A stretch of 64,000 nt of DNA from Rhodococcus rhodochrous (GTDB taxonomy: Bacteria > Actinomycetota > Actinomycetes > Mycobacteriales > Mycobacteriaceae). The stretch covers positions 5,248,891 through 5,312,890 of the forward strand of contig NZ_CP027557.1 in the NCBI RefSeq assembly GCF_014854695.1, in the 5' to 3' direction. Shown piece by piece: positions 38,464-47,388 of the stretch; positions within the stretch are counted from its first letter, which is position 1, and each line of letters begins with the position of its first letter. Both the position numbers and the translations under genes were made by a program. The notes under the pieces are model-generated. The model did not search any database. It saw only the letters and a list, made by a program, of their open reading frames with translations, and was not told the origin of the DNA.

Positions 38464-39675
38464 TTACGCGACGCGCTCGAAGATCGCTGCCAGACCCTGG
38501 CCGCCGCCGATGCACATGGTCTCGAGGCCGTAGCGGGCCTCGCGACGGTGCAGCTCGCGGGCGAGGGTGGCGAGCATGCGTCCGCCGGTCGCGCCGACCG
38601 GGTGGCCGAGCGAGATGCCGGAGCCGTGGACGTTGGTGCGCTCGAAGTCGGCCTTGCCGAACTTCCACTCGCGGGTCACGGCGAGGGCCTGCGCGGCGAA
38701 CGCCTCGTTGAGTTCGATGAGGTCGACGTCGGCGAGGGTGATGCCCGCCTTGGCGAGGGCGACCTCGGTGGCCGGCACGGGACCGATGCCCATGACTTTG
38801 GGCTCGACGCCCGCCACACCCCACGAGACGAACCGCACCAGCGGGGTCAGGCCCAGCTCGGCGGCCTTCTCCGGGGTGGTGACGATCGCCATGGACGCGG
38901 CGTCGTTCTGGCCGCTGGCGTTGCCGGCGGTGACGGTGGCCTCGGGGTCCTGCTTGCCCATGATCGGCTTCAGCTTGGCGAGGGTCTCCAGGCTGATGTC
39001 GGGGCGCGGGTGCTCGTCGGTGTCGATGACCTCGTCGCCCTTACGGCTGCTGACCGTGACGGGGATGATCTCCTCGGCGAGGATGCCGTTCTTCTGGGCG
39101 TGGACGGCACGCAGGTGCGAGTTCAGGGCGAGCTCGTCCTGCTCGTCGCGGGAGATCGAGTACTCGCGACGCAGGTTCTCCGCGGTCTCGATCATGCCGC
39201 CGGGCACCGGATAGAAGCGGCCACCGGCGGTCGAGCGAGCGCGGACCAGACCGTCGTGCATCTGCACGCCGGTGCGGGCGCCGCCCCAGCGGATGTCGGT
39301 GGAGTAGAACGCGGCGTTGCTCATCGACTCGGTGCCACCGGCGACGACGAGATCGTGGTCGCCGTTACCGACCTGGAAAGCGGCCTGGATGACGGCCTGC
39401 AGGCCCGAACCACAACGGCGGTCGATGTGCATGCCGGGCACCGTGATCGGCAGACCGGCGTCGAGGGCGACGACGCGGCCGATGGCCGGGGCCTCGCTGT
39501 TGCCGTTGCAGTGGCCGAGGATGACGTCCTGAACCTGTTCGGGTGCAACACCGGTGCGCTCGAGCAGACCCTTCAGTGCCGCGACACCGAGATCGACTGC
39601 GGTGAGGGACTTGAACATTCCGCCGTAGCGGCCGATCGGGGTACGGACCGGCTCGCAGATGACTACTTCGCGCAT
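38464..39675 (-). CDS. Acetyl-CoA C-acyltransferase (thiolase) 1
   Basis: Thiolase of 403 residues. Acylated Cys88 in DRRCGSGLQAV, LIELNEAFAAQAL, the GHP motif in ISLGHPVGATGG and the second catalytic Cys in METMCIGGGQG are all present, so it should be active. Ends a beta-oxidation cycle by cleaving a 3-ketoacyl-CoA. Together with the SDR gene 40 bases upstream it forms a minus-strand pair: SDR reductase/dehydrogenase then thiolase. ATG follows CCCGAAAGGTCATC. Confidence 0.93.
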   Translation of the reverse strand: MREVVICEPVRTPIGRYGGMFKSLTAVDLGVAALKGLLERTGVAPEQVQDVILGHCNGNSEAPAIGRVVALDAGLPITVPGMHIDRRCGSGLQAVIQAAFQVGNGDHDLVVAGGTESMSNAAFYSTDIRWGGARTGVQMHDGLVRARSTAGGRFYPVPGGMIETAENLRREYSISRDEQDELALNSHLRAVHAQKNGILAEEIIPVTVSSRKGDEVIDTDEHPRPDISLETLAKLKPIMGKQDPEATVTAGNASGQNDAASMAIVTTPEKAAELGLTPLVRFVSWGVAGVEPKVMGIGPVPATEVALAKAGITLADVDLIELNEAFAAQALAVTREWKFGKADFERTNVHGSGISLGHPVGATGGRMLATLARELHRREARYGLETMCIGGGQGLAAIFERVA

Positions 39676-39715
39676 GATGACCTTTCGGGAAGAGAGTGAG
39701 ATGACGGGCGGACCG

Positions 39716-40456
39716 TCACATGAAGCGGCCGCCGGTGACCTCGAGGACGGTGCCGGTCATGTAGGAGGACATGTCTGACGCCAGGAACAGTGCGACGGAG
39801 GCGATCTCGTCGACCTCACCGGGGCGGCCCATGGGGATCTCGGCCATCTTCTGGTCCCACGCCTTCTGCGGCATGGCCTCGGTCATCGCCGAACGGATCA
39901 GGCCGGGCTGGATCGCGTTGACCCGGACGCCGTGGTGCGCCATTTCCTTGGCGGCGGCCTTGGTCAGGCCGACGATGCCCGCCTTGGCGGCGGAGTAGTT
40001 GGTCTGGCCGACCATGCCGACCTTGCCGGACAGCGAGGAGATGTTGACGATCGCGCCACGCTTGGCCTCACGCATGATCGCGGCGGCCTTGCGGGTGCCG
40101 TGCCAGGTGCCCTTGAGGTGCACCGAGATGACCAGGTCGAAGTCCTCTTCGGTCATCGTGCGCATGGTCGCGTCGCGGGTGATACCGGCGTTGTTGACCA
40201 CCACGTCGAGCGAACCGAACCCGTCGACGGCCTCGGCGAGGAGGGTGTCCCAGTCGGCGGACTCGACGACGTTGGCACGCACGGCCCGGGCGACGTCGCG
40301 GCCACCGAGCTTCTCGGCGGCGGCGGTGGCGGCATCGAGGTCGAGGTCGCCGATCACGACGCGAGCGCCGGCGTCGACGAACTCCTGCGCGATGGCGAAG
40401 CCGATTCCCTGAGCGCCACCGGTGATCACGGCAGTGCGGTTCTCCAACAGAGACAT
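39716..40456 (-). CDS. SDR-family 3-oxoacyl reductase / 3-hydroxyacyl-CoA dehydrogenase (FabG-like)
   Basis: Short-chain dehydrogenase, 246 residues. Cofactor motif [25 protein letters not shown], the Ser of NISSLSGK, and the active-site NYSAAKAG are intact. GDLDLDAA after the second strand suggests NAD preference. It is first of a two-gene minus-strand operon with the thiolase, so it probably oxidises a 3-hydroxyacyl-CoA. GAAAGGAATCGTAG lies upstream of its ATG. Confidence 0.92.
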   Translation of the reverse strand: MSLLENRTAVITGGAQGIGFAIAQEFVDAGARVVIGDLDLDAATAAAEKLGGRDVARAVRANVVESADWDTLLAEAVDGFGSLDVVVNNAGITRDATMRTMTEEDFDLVISVHLKGTWHGTRKAAAIMREAKRGAIVNISSLSGKVGMVGQTNYSAAKAGIVGLTKAAAKEMAHHGVRVNAIQPGLIRSAMTEAMPQKAWDQKMAEIPMGRPGEVDEIASVALFLASDMSSYMTGTVLEVTGGRFM

Positions 40457-40568
40457 CTACGATTCCTTTCGGCGGGGCTCGGGACGGCCCCCAGACAAGT
40501 CGATGCTCCGAATATAACGGCGATCCGGCCCGCGGAACGGTCTCGATCCATCGACAATGCCTATACGG

Positions 40569-40582
40569 GAATGGCGCCATTC
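40569..40582. promoter_or_regulatory. Palindrome between SDR/thiolase and acyl-CoA dehydrogenase genes
   Basis: GAATGGCGCCATTC is a perfect 14-base palindrome. Counting one bulged base, the symmetry extends outward to ATACG...CGTAT (40562-40586). It lies in the 166-base divergent gap, 41 bases before the acyl-CoA dehydrogenase ATG, and could be an operator for both directions. Confidence 0.55.
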
Positions 40583-40622
40583 GTATTGGACACCTCCCGG
40601 CGGCCGCACGAAGGTTGTAGAC

Positions 40623-41807
40623 ATGACACTCTCCATCCCGGCCCCCGAGGTCGACGAAGACGACTTCCGCGAGATCCTCGCGCAGACCCGCGCGTTCGTG
40701 CGCAACGTGGTCGTGCCGCGCGAGCAGGAGATCGCCGAGACCAATGCGATTCCCGAGGACATCCGCCAGGCCGCGAAGGACATGGGCCTGTTCGGATACG
40801 CCATCCCGCAGGAGTGGGGCGGCCTCGGCCTGAATCTGCAGCAGGACGCGGAACTCGCGATGGAGCTGGGTTACACGACCCTGTCGCTGCGCTCGATGTT
40901 CGGCACCAACAACGGCATCGCCGGCCAGGTGCTCGTCAACTTCGGCACCGACGAGCAGAAGAAGCAGTGGCTCGAGGGCATCGCCTCCGGCGAGGTCGTC
41001 GCCTCCTTCGCCCTCACCGAGCCGGGCGCCGGCTCGAACCCGTCGGGTCTGCGCACCAAGGCCGTGCGCGACGGTGACGACTGGGTGATCACCGGCGAGA
41101 AGCGGTTCATCACCAACGCGCCGCTGGCGAACCTGTTCGTCGTGTTCGCCCGCACCCGTCCGGCGGACGAGAACGGCACCGGCATCGCGGTCTTCCTCGT
41201 CCCCGCCGACACTCCCGGCCTGACGGTGGGCAACAAGGACGCGAAGATGGGCCAGGAAGGCGCCTGGACCGCCGACGTGCACTTCGACGGGGTGCGTGTG
41301 CCGAACTCCGCTCTCGTCGGCGGCAGCGAGGACGTCGGCTACAAGGCGGCGATGGTCTCGCTCGCCCGTGGTCGCGTGCACATCGCCGCGCTGTCGGTCG
41401 GCCAGGCCCAGCGGGCGCTCGACGAATCGGTGGCCTATGCGGCCGCGGTGACCCAGGGCGGCACTCCCATCGGCAACTTCCAGTTGGTGCAGGCGATGAT
41501 CGCCGATCAGCAGACCGGTGTGATGGCCGGCCGTGCCCTCGTCCGCGACGCCGCGAAGGCGTGGGTGGAGGAGACCGACCGCCGCATCGCACCGTCGGTC
41601 GCGAAGCTGTTCTGCACCGAGATGGTCGGCAAGGTCGCCGATCTCGCGGTGCAGATCCACGGTGGCAGCGGCTACATGCGCGAGGTCGCCGTCGAGCGGA
41701 TCTACCGCGACGTGCGTCTGCTGCGTCTGTACGAGGGCACCAGTGAGATCCAGCGTCTGATCATCGGCGGCGGACTCGTCAAGCAGGAACAGAAGAAGAA
41801 CTCCTGA
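40623..41807 (+). CDS. Acyl-CoA dehydrogenase 1
   Basis: FAD-dependent acyl-CoA dehydrogenase, 394 residues. FALTEPGAGSNPSGLRTKA is the flavin-binding motif, and RLYEGTSEIQRLIIG carries the catalytic Glu in the usual short-/medium-chain position. ATG 40623 (MTLSIPAPEV) is chosen over the 22-codon upstream extension because that region carries the palindrome. It is monocistronic, ending in a bidirectional terminator shared with the convergent CoA ligase gene. Confidence 0.93.
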   Translation: MTLSIPAPEVDEDDFREILAQTRAFVRNVVVPREQEIAETNAIPEDIRQAAKDMGLFGYAIPQEWGGLGLNLQQDAELAMELGYTTLSLRSMFGTNNGIAGQVLVNFGTDEQKKQWLEGIASGEVVASFALTEPGAGSNPSGLRTKAVRDGDDWVITGEKRFITNAPLANLFVVFARTRPADENGTGIAVFLVPADTPGLTVGNKDAKMGQEGAWTADVHFDGVRVPNSALVGGSEDVGYKAAMVSLARGRVHIAALSVGQAQRALDESVAYAAAVTQGGTPIGNFQLVQAMIADQQTGVMAGRALVRDAAKAWVEETDRRIAPSVAKLFCTEMVGKVADLAVQIHGGSGYMREVAVERIYRDVRLLRLYEGTSEIQRLIIGGGLVKQEQKKNS

Positions 41808-41890
41808 TCTTTGCGGCGTGGTTCCGGAACGGGTACATCCGGAACCGCGCCCGAAGCGATTCTCTCGAATCGCCTTCCATCGCATACGAA

Positions 41891-41921
41891 GAAACCCCCG
41901 GCATTCGATGCCGGGGGTTTC
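41891..41921. terminator. Bidirectional rho-independent terminator
   Basis: Perfect 14-base-pair stem, GAAACCCCCGGCAT, TCG loop, ATGCCGGGGGTTTC, between the convergent acyl-CoA dehydrogenase and CoA ligase genes. The A/T-rich outer stem ends work in both directions. Confidence 0.88.
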
Positions 41922-41932
41922 TCGTGTGCGGG

Positions 41933-43588
41933 TCAGGAGATCGTCAGGCGCGATCGCAGATCGGTCTTGAGGATCTTGCCCGCGGCGGAGGTCGGCAGTG
42001 CGTCGACCACCACCACTTCACGGATCTTCTTGTACGGCAGGACCCGTTCGGCGACGTACGCCTTCAGTTCCTCCGCGTCGGGCTCCTCGCCGGCGACGGG
42101 GACGACGAAGGCGACCGGCTCCTGACCGATCGCGCCCGCCTCCCGGCCGACGACCGCCGCGGTGGACACCTTCGGGTGGGTCACCAGGATCTCCTCGAGC
42201 TCACGCGGATACACGTTGTAGCCCTTGTAGATCAACATGTCCTTCGCCCGGTCGGCGATGTACACGAATCCGTCGGCATCGCGGTAGGCGATGTCACCGG
42301 TGGCGAGCCAGCCGTCGACGTACTGCTCCGCAGTGATCTCGGGGTGTCCGAGATATCCGTCGGTGACCTGCGGTCCGCGGATCCACAGTTCGCCACGCTC
42401 CCCCTCGGGAAGGACGACGCCCGGATCGATCTGCGACCGGATCTCGAGCTCGGTGTCGAAGACCGGAAGGCCGACGCTGCCGAGGCGGTACTCCGAGTCG
42501 ACGACGAGCGGCATCGCCGTGACGACGCAGGTGCCCTCGGTGAGCCCGTAGCCCTCCGCGATACGTGCGTTGGGGAAGGCGCGCTCGAGATTCTCGAGGG
42601 TCACGTGGTCGATCGGCGCGGCACCGGACGCCACGACCCGCACGCTCGACAGATCCCGAACCTCCACATCGGGGTGTTCGGCGAGCGCGTGCCACATGGC
42701 CGGGCTGCCGGTGATGTAGCTGGCCTCGTACCGCTCGATCAGCTCGAGCATGCGCCCCGGGTCGAACCGTCCCGCGAGCACCTGGGTCAGGCCGCACGCG
42801 AGAAGGAACGACGTGTTGATCAGCGCGTGCGCGTGGAAGAGCGGGGACACCACGATCGTCGATCCGTGGCCCGGAACGACGCCGGCGATCTCCAGATCGT
42901 CGATCGGCTCGAGTAAGATCCGTCCGTCGACATCAGCGACCAGTTGATGCCCGGCCCGCCACGCGCACATCTGGGTGACGTTGCCGACGACGTTACGGTG
43001 CAGTACCCGAACACCCTTCGAAATGCCGGTCGTGCCACCGGTGTACGCGATGTGCGCAATGTCGTCCGGGCCGGTCACGACCGGTTCGAATGTCGTGGGA
43101 CGTTCCTCCAGAGCATCGGCGAAGTGCACCGCGCCCGCCGCGGTGACCGCCGCGTCGGAGACGACGGCGATCAACCGGACACTCGTCCCCTCCGCGGCCC
43201 GCAGCAGCGTGTCCGATTGGGCGGACTGCGTGACCGCAACCGCCGCGGAAGTCTCCTCGATCTGGCGGCGCAGGCCCGGCTCGGGCTGGAGCGGATTGAC
43301 CAGCGTGACCGCCGCTCCGACGCGGAGCGCGCCGTAGTAGGCGATGTGGAACTCGACGCAGTTACCGAGGTGCAGGAGCACCACGTCGCGGGCCCGCACC
43401 CCGGCCTCGTGGAGCACGCCGGCGAACTGCGCCGAGCGTGCGTCGAGGTCGTTGTAGGTGAGCACCCGGTCGCCGTCGATCACCGCGGGACGGTCGCCGT
43501 ACACGGCGGCGAGGCTCGGTGCCCACACCGCCATCGTCGTCGCCGGGTACGACAGCCTGCGCTGTGCGAGGTCGGAAGCCGAGGTCAT
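41933..43588 (-). CDS. AMP-dependent acyl-CoA synthetase (long-chain-type ligase)
   Basis: ANL-family ligase, 551 residues from ATG 43588. The phosphate loop is AYTGGTTGISKGVR, with Gly replacing the usual Ser and Ser the usual Pro of SGTTGxPKG. EGYGLTEGTCV, WLATGDIAYRDADGFVYI, and PTSAAGKILKTDLR with the catalytic Lys are normal. A TTG at 43606 that overlaps the SDR stop (TTGA) is the alternative start. It is third in a minus-strand set thiolase, SDR, ligase. Substrate unknown. Confidence 0.9.
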   Translation of the reverse strand: MTSASDLAQRRLSYPATTMAVWAPSLAAVYGDRPAVIDGDRVLTYNDLDARSAQFAGVLHEAGVRARDVVLLHLGNCVEFHIAYYGALRVGAAVTLVNPLQPEPGLRRQIEETSAAVAVTQSAQSDTLLRAAEGTSVRLIAVVSDAAVTAAGAVHFADALEERPTTFEPVVTGPDDIAHIAYTGGTTGISKGVRVLHRNVVGNVTQMCAWRAGHQLVADVDGRILLEPIDDLEIAGVVPGHGSTIVVSPLFHAHALINTSFLLACGLTQVLAGRFDPGRMLELIERYEASYITGSPAMWHALAEHPDVEVRDLSSVRVVASGAAPIDHVTLENLERAFPNARIAEGYGLTEGTCVVTAMPLVVDSEYRLGSVGLPVFDTELEIRSQIDPGVVLPEGERGELWIRGPQVTDGYLGHPEITAEQYVDGWLATGDIAYRDADGFVYIADRAKDMLIYKGYNVYPRELEEILVTHPKVSTAAVVGREAGAIGQEPVAFVVPVAGEEPDAEELKAYVAERVLPYKKIREVVVVDALPTSAAGKILKTDLRSRLTIS

Positions 43589-43602
43589 GGTCGACGCCCG
43601 GC

Positions 43603-44367
43603 TCAACGCGGTGCCATACGGATGGCGCCGTCGAGGCGAATGGTCTCGCCGTTGATGTAGCCGTTCTCGAGGATGTTCGTGGCCAACTGACCGAACTCGT
43701 CGGGGCGGCCGAGACGCGACGGGTTGGGCACGGTCGCCTCGAGCGACTTTCGGACGTCCTCGCGCAGGCGGGCGAGCAGCGGGGTGTCCATGATGCCGGG
43801 GGCGATGGTGTTGACGCGGATGCCCTTGCTGGCGAGGTCGCGTGCGGCGACGATCGTCATGCCGACGATGCCGGCCTTGGACGCCGAGTAATTGATCTGT
43901 CCGATCTGGCCCTCGAAGGCCGCGACGGAAGCCGTCATGACCACGGCGCCACGCTCGTCCTCGATGAGGTCGAGTTCGGCCATGCGCTCGGCACCGAGAC
44001 GCAGCGCGTTGAACGAGCCGATGAGGTTGAGGCGGATCACGAACTCGAAGTCCTCGAGCGAACCGGCCTTGCCCTCCTTGTCGAGGACACGCATCTTGCG
44101 TCCGGCGCCGGCGCAGTGCACGACACCGCGCAGGCCGCCGCGCTCGTGCGCGACGTCCAGTGCTGCCGCGAACTGCTCCGAATCGGTCACGTCGCCGGGA
44201 GCGAAGACGGCGCCGTCGCCGAGTTCCTTGGCGATCTCCTCACCGTTCGAGCCGGGAAGGTCGATGAGGGTGACGTTGCCGCCGGCAGCCAGGACGCGAC
44301 GTGCCGTGGCGAGGCCGAGACCGGACGCTCCGCCGGTGACGGCAACGGACAGACCCTTGAGTTCCAT
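43603..44367 (-). CDS. SDR-family 3-hydroxyacyl-CoA dehydrogenase (HSD10/type II-like)
   Basis: Short-chain dehydrogenase, 254 residues. TGGASGLGLATARR is the cofactor loop, VTLIDLPG indicates NAD specificity, and INYSASKAGIVGMT is the active site. VNTIAPGIMDTPLL followed by an insert with PNPSRLGRPDEFGQLA is characteristic of type II 3-hydroxyacyl-CoA dehydrogenases. It lies between thiolase 2 and the ligase on the minus strand, so the three genes make a beta-oxidation set. Confidence 0.92.
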   Translation of the reverse strand: MELKGLSVAVTGGASGLGLATARRVLAAGGNVTLIDLPGSNGEEIAKELGDGAVFAPGDVTDSEQFAAALDVAHERGGLRGVVHCAGAGRKMRVLDKEGKAGSLEDFEFVIRLNLIGSFNALRLGAERMAELDLIEDERGAVVMTASVAAFEGQIGQINYSASKAGIVGMTIVAARDLASKGIRVNTIAPGIMDTPLLARLREDVRKSLEATVPNPSRLGRPDEFGQLATNILENGYINGETIRLDGAIRMAPR

Positions 44368-44410
44368 GGTGTTTCCTTCGAATTCGTAGCAGCTTGGGTG
44401 ATGAGCAGGA

Positions 44411-45541
44411 TCAGAGCAGTTCGAGGATGGTCGCGTTGGCCATGCCGCCGGCCTCGCACATCGACTGCAGGCCGTAACGGATGCCGTTGTCGCGCATGTG
44501 GTGCACGAGGCGGGTCATGAGGATCGCACCGGAGCCGCCGAGCGGGTGGCCGACACCGATCGCGCCGCCGAGCGGGTTGAGGCGGTCGGGCTTCGCGCCG
44601 GTCTCGACCTGCCATGCGAGCGGCACCGGTGCGAAGGCCTCGTTGATCTCGAAGGCGCCGATGTCGTCGATGGACAGACCGGAACGCTTGATGGCCTTCT
44701 CGGTGGCGGGGATGGGGCCGGTGAGCATGACGACCGGGTCGTCGGCAGCGACGACGGCGGTGTGGATGCGTGCGAGCGGGGTCCAGCCCTGGGCCGCGGC
44801 GTATTCGCTGGTGGTGATGAGCAGGGCGCCGGCACCGTCCGAGATCTGCGAGGAGTTGCCGGCGTGGATCACGCCGTCCTCCTTGAAGACGGTCTTGAGC
44901 TTGGCGAGCGACTCGACGGTGCCGCCGCGGCGGATGCCCTCGTCGGTGGCGAAGTCGCCGACCGGGGCGATCTGGCCGGTGAACGCGCCCGCGTCGGTGG
45001 CGGCCGCGGACAGCTCGTGCGAGCGCAGCGCGTACTCGTCGAGCTGGGTGCGGGAGAAGCCCCACTTCTCGGCGATCATCTCGGCGCCGATGCCCTGGCT
45101 GAAGCCGCCGACCTCGAAGCGGTCGAGCACGTTCTGCGGGAAGTGCTGGCCGTCCTTGCTGGCGCTGCCCATGGGCACGCGGCTCATGGACTCGACACCA
45201 CCGGCGATCACGACGTCGTTCTGTCCGGAGATGACGGTCGCGGCGGCGAAGGACACCGCCTGCTGGCTCGATCCGCATGCCCGGTTGATGGTGGTGGCGG
45301 GAACGGTAACCGGCCATCCGGCCGCGAACACGGCGCTGCGCGAGACGATTCCGGCCTGGTCGCCGACCTGGCTCACGCAACCCCACTGGACGTCGTCGAT
45401 CGTGGCGGGATCGAGTCCGGTTCGCTCGGCCAGTGCGGTCAGCACATGGGCGGACAGGTTGACGGGGTGGATCTCGGACAGTGCACCACCGCGACGTCCG
45501 ATGGGGGAACGGACGGCGTCGACGATCACGGCATCGCGCAT
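44411..45541 (-). CDS. Acetyl-CoA acetyltransferase (thiolase) 2
   Basis: Thiolase of 376 residues. Cys89 in NRACGSSQQAV is the nucleophile; GAIGVGHPLGGSG and SMCEAGGMANATILE supply His and the second Cys. The C-terminal CEAGG in place of CIGGG marks the subfamily seen in steroid and long-chain FadA-type thiolases. ATG 45541 is preceded by GGACCGATTCGC. An imperfectly understood 21-base palindrome lies 28 bases upstream. First gene of the minus-strand thiolase, SDR, ligase set. Confidence 0.92.
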   Translation of the reverse strand: MRDAVIVDAVRSPIGRRGGALSEIHPVNLSAHVLTALAERTGLDPATIDDVQWGCVSQVGDQAGIVSRSAVFAAGWPVTVPATTINRACGSSQQAVSFAAATVISGQNDVVIAGGVESMSRVPMGSASKDGQHFPQNVLDRFEVGGFSQGIGAEMIAEKWGFSRTQLDEYALRSHELSAAATDAGAFTGQIAPVGDFATDEGIRRGGTVESLAKLKTVFKEDGVIHAGNSSQISDGAGALLITTSEYAAAQGWTPLARIHTAVVAADDPVVMLTGPIPATEKAIKRSGLSIDDIGAFEINEAFAPVPLAWQVETGAKPDRLNPLGGAIGVGHPLGGSGAILMTRLVHHMRDNGIRYGLQSMCEAGGMANATILELL

Positions 45542-45568
45542 GCGAATCGGTCCTTTGCTGTTGCGGGT

Positions 45569-45589
45569 CACGGTTGCCGGGCAACCGTG
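45569..45589. promoter_or_regulatory. Perfect inverted repeat upstream of thiolase 2
   Basis: Arms CACGGTTGCC and GGCAACCGTG with a single central base, 28 bases upstream of the thiolase ATG. Ten-base arms with one-base spacing fit a dimeric repressor operator. Alternatively it is an mRNA hairpin in the 5' leader. Confidence 0.5.
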
Positions 45590-45605
45590 GTGGGAGAAAA
45601 GACGA

Positions 45606-45654
45606 CCGGCCGGGTGGTGGTCCTCACATTCGAGGAGACCATGCACCCGGCCGG
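45606..45654 (-). terminator. Hairpin terminator after MFS gene
   Basis: Outer arms CCGGCCGGGTG and CACCCGGCCGG (11 pairs) enclose an inner imperfect stem (GGTCCTC with GAGG-AGACC). It lies 55 bases past the MFS stop on the minus strand. A nearer small hairpin (GCTTCCG, TTAGG, CGGAAGC at 45678-45696) precedes it. Confidence 0.65.
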
Positions 45655-45709
45655 TAGGGGAAAGTCTTTCCGCGGAAGCTTCCGTTAGGCGGAAGCTATG
45701 CCGAACTGG

Positions 45710-47050
45710 TCAGGCCGCGGCCCGGATGAGCTTGCGATCGCGTTCCGGGTTCGCCAGGAACAGGACCAGGATCGCAGCGAGCGCACCGAGTGCACCGATG
45801 ACCTGGAAGGCCGTTGCGTAGCCCTCCGCCGCGGTCGCGGCGTTGTCGACGAGGACACCCGTGCCGTAGGGGGCGACGAGGCCGCCGACGGCCATCAGGG
45901 CGAGGAAGACACCCATCGTGCCGGCGGTCTGCTGCGGCGGGCACAGCTCGGAGATCGCGGCGTTGATCAGCGGGAACGCGATGGCACCGAAGCCGTAGCC
46001 GATGGAGACGACCGCGACGGCCAGGGCCGGCGTACCGATGGACGGGAGGAAGACCAGGATGGCACCGCAGATGAGCACGCCGACGGCGGGCACGATGATC
46101 CGGACGACCCGCGAACGGTAACCCTTGGCGCTGAGACGGTCGGTGACCGTACCCGAGCTGATCATGAGGAACAGACCGATGATGGACGGCAGGGCGAACA
46201 TCGAGCCGGCCTGCAGGGCGCTGTAGCCGAGGCCGACCTCGAAGTAGGACGGCAGCCAGGTCAGGACGACGGTGGTGAGCGCGTAGACGACCATGATCAG
46301 GATCGCGCAGCTGATGAACGTGCGGGTGAGGAAGATCTTGCGCCACGGCACGGACGGTTCGGTCTGTGCAGCGGACGCAGAGGTCTCGGCGCCCTTGACG
46401 GCCTTGGTGGTGTAGGGGCCTTCCTTCCAGCCGAGGAGCCAGGAGCCCATCCAGACCGCTCCGAGGATCGACAGAGAGATCAGCGCGGCACGCCATCCCC
46501 ACTCGACGGTGATGAAGGTCAGAACCGGGGCGAGGGCGATCTTCGCGACGGAGGCGGAACCGGCCAGGAAGGCGCCGGGCAGGCCACGCTTGGCCGGCGG
46601 GTGCCACGAGTACGCGGCGGTGTGCATGAGGGCCGAGCTCGGTCCTTCGGCGAGACCGAGCAGCATGCGGGTGACCACCAGCATCGCGAAGCTCGCGCTG
46701 ACGACGAGCGGCAGCATCACCACCGACCAGATCAGGCCGAGGGCCAGCAGGGCCCAGCGGAGGGTCAGGTACTTGTTCAGCGGCCCGGCGAAGAATCCGC
46801 CGACGGTGAATGTGACGAAGAACAGCGATCCGACCAGGCCGATCTGGGAGGAGCTCATGCCGAGCTCACGCGCCAGGGGCTGGGCGATGATGCCGAGGAC
46901 GGCCTTGTCGGCGTAGTTGACGACGTAGAGGAAGATGACCAGGCCGGTCATGCTCCACGCGCGGCCGGGAGTCACGAGAGGCGCGCGACCCGTTTCAGCC
47001 GGTCCGCCCGGAGAACCCAATTTTTCGTGCACGATTTCGCCTGTAGTCAC
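45710..47050 (-). CDS. MFS transporter, probable organic-acid carrier
   Basis: Major-facilitator protein of 446 residues with 12 hydrophobic segments. VVNYADKAVLGIIAQPLARE in the first helices and the loop GPLNKYLTLRWAL and ATAAEGY near the end fit the anion/aromatic- or dicarboxylate-symporter groups. GTG 47050 (MTTGEIVHEK) follows AAGGGACTCTCA. It diverges from the CoA-transferase/acyl-CoA dehydrogenase operon, with a palindrome between, so it may import the acid that those genes degrade. Substrate unknown. Confidence 0.88.
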   Translation of the reverse strand: MTTGEIVHEKLGSPGGPAETGRAPLVTPGRAWSMTGLVIFLYVVNYADKAVLGIIAQPLARELGMSSSQIGLVGSLFFVTFTVGGFFAGPLNKYLTLRWALLALGLIWSVVMLPLVVSASFAMLVVTRMLLGLAEGPSSALMHTAAYSWHPPAKRGLPGAFLAGSASVAKIALAPVLTFITVEWGWRAALISLSILGAVWMGSWLLGWKEGPYTTKAVKGAETSASAAQTEPSVPWRKIFLTRTFISCAILIMVVYALTTVVLTWLPSYFEVGLGYSALQAGSMFALPSIIGLFLMISSGTVTDRLSAKGYRSRVVRIIVPAVGVLICGAILVFLPSIGTPALAVAVVSIGYGFGAIAFPLINAAISELCPPQQTAGTMGVFLALMAVGGLVAPYGTGVLVDNAATAAEGYATAFQVIGALGALAAILVLFLANPERDRKLIRAAA

Positions 47051-47388
47051 TGAGAGTCCCTTCAGAACTCGGATGGGAGTCGACGGACGAATCCCCGTGG
47101 AATGCACCGCCGGTAAAAATGTCAAGCCTGATGTCCCAGCCATTGAACGTGAGCAAGCTCACGATTGGCAAAGTGCAGGAAGTGAACGAATCGATCACCA
47201 AAACCTATGACCCCTCACAAGCCGCTCCACTCGCGGTCTGTACCCACCGGTGATATTGGTCTGCGCTAACCGTGGGATAGCCGATCGGTGCTGTTCCCGG
47301 GCGCGAGAGCTGGGGCATGCTGACAGTGCATCCTCCGATTCGGGTCACCGCTGTACCCGACGAACCGCGACGAGAACAGGCGAGCAGC
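47051..47388. promoter_or_regulatory. Divergent intergenic region, MFS carrier / CoA-transferase
   Basis: A 338-base gap without a gene. The only clear structure is the inverted repeat at 47148-47163. An AT-richer patch (GGTAAAAATGTCAAG) at about 47112-47126 may carry the MFS promoter. The part 47210-47388 shows no convincing hairpin or conserved ORF. Confidence 0.5.
47148..47163. promoter_or_regulatory. Palindromic operator candidate, MFS/CoA-transferase gap
   Basis: CGTGAGC and GCTCACG are perfect 7-base arms around a two-base AA centre. It lies 98 bases upstream of the MFS start and 226 bases upstream of the CoA-transferase start. The binding protein is unknown; no regulator gene is adjacent. 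Confidence 0.55.
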
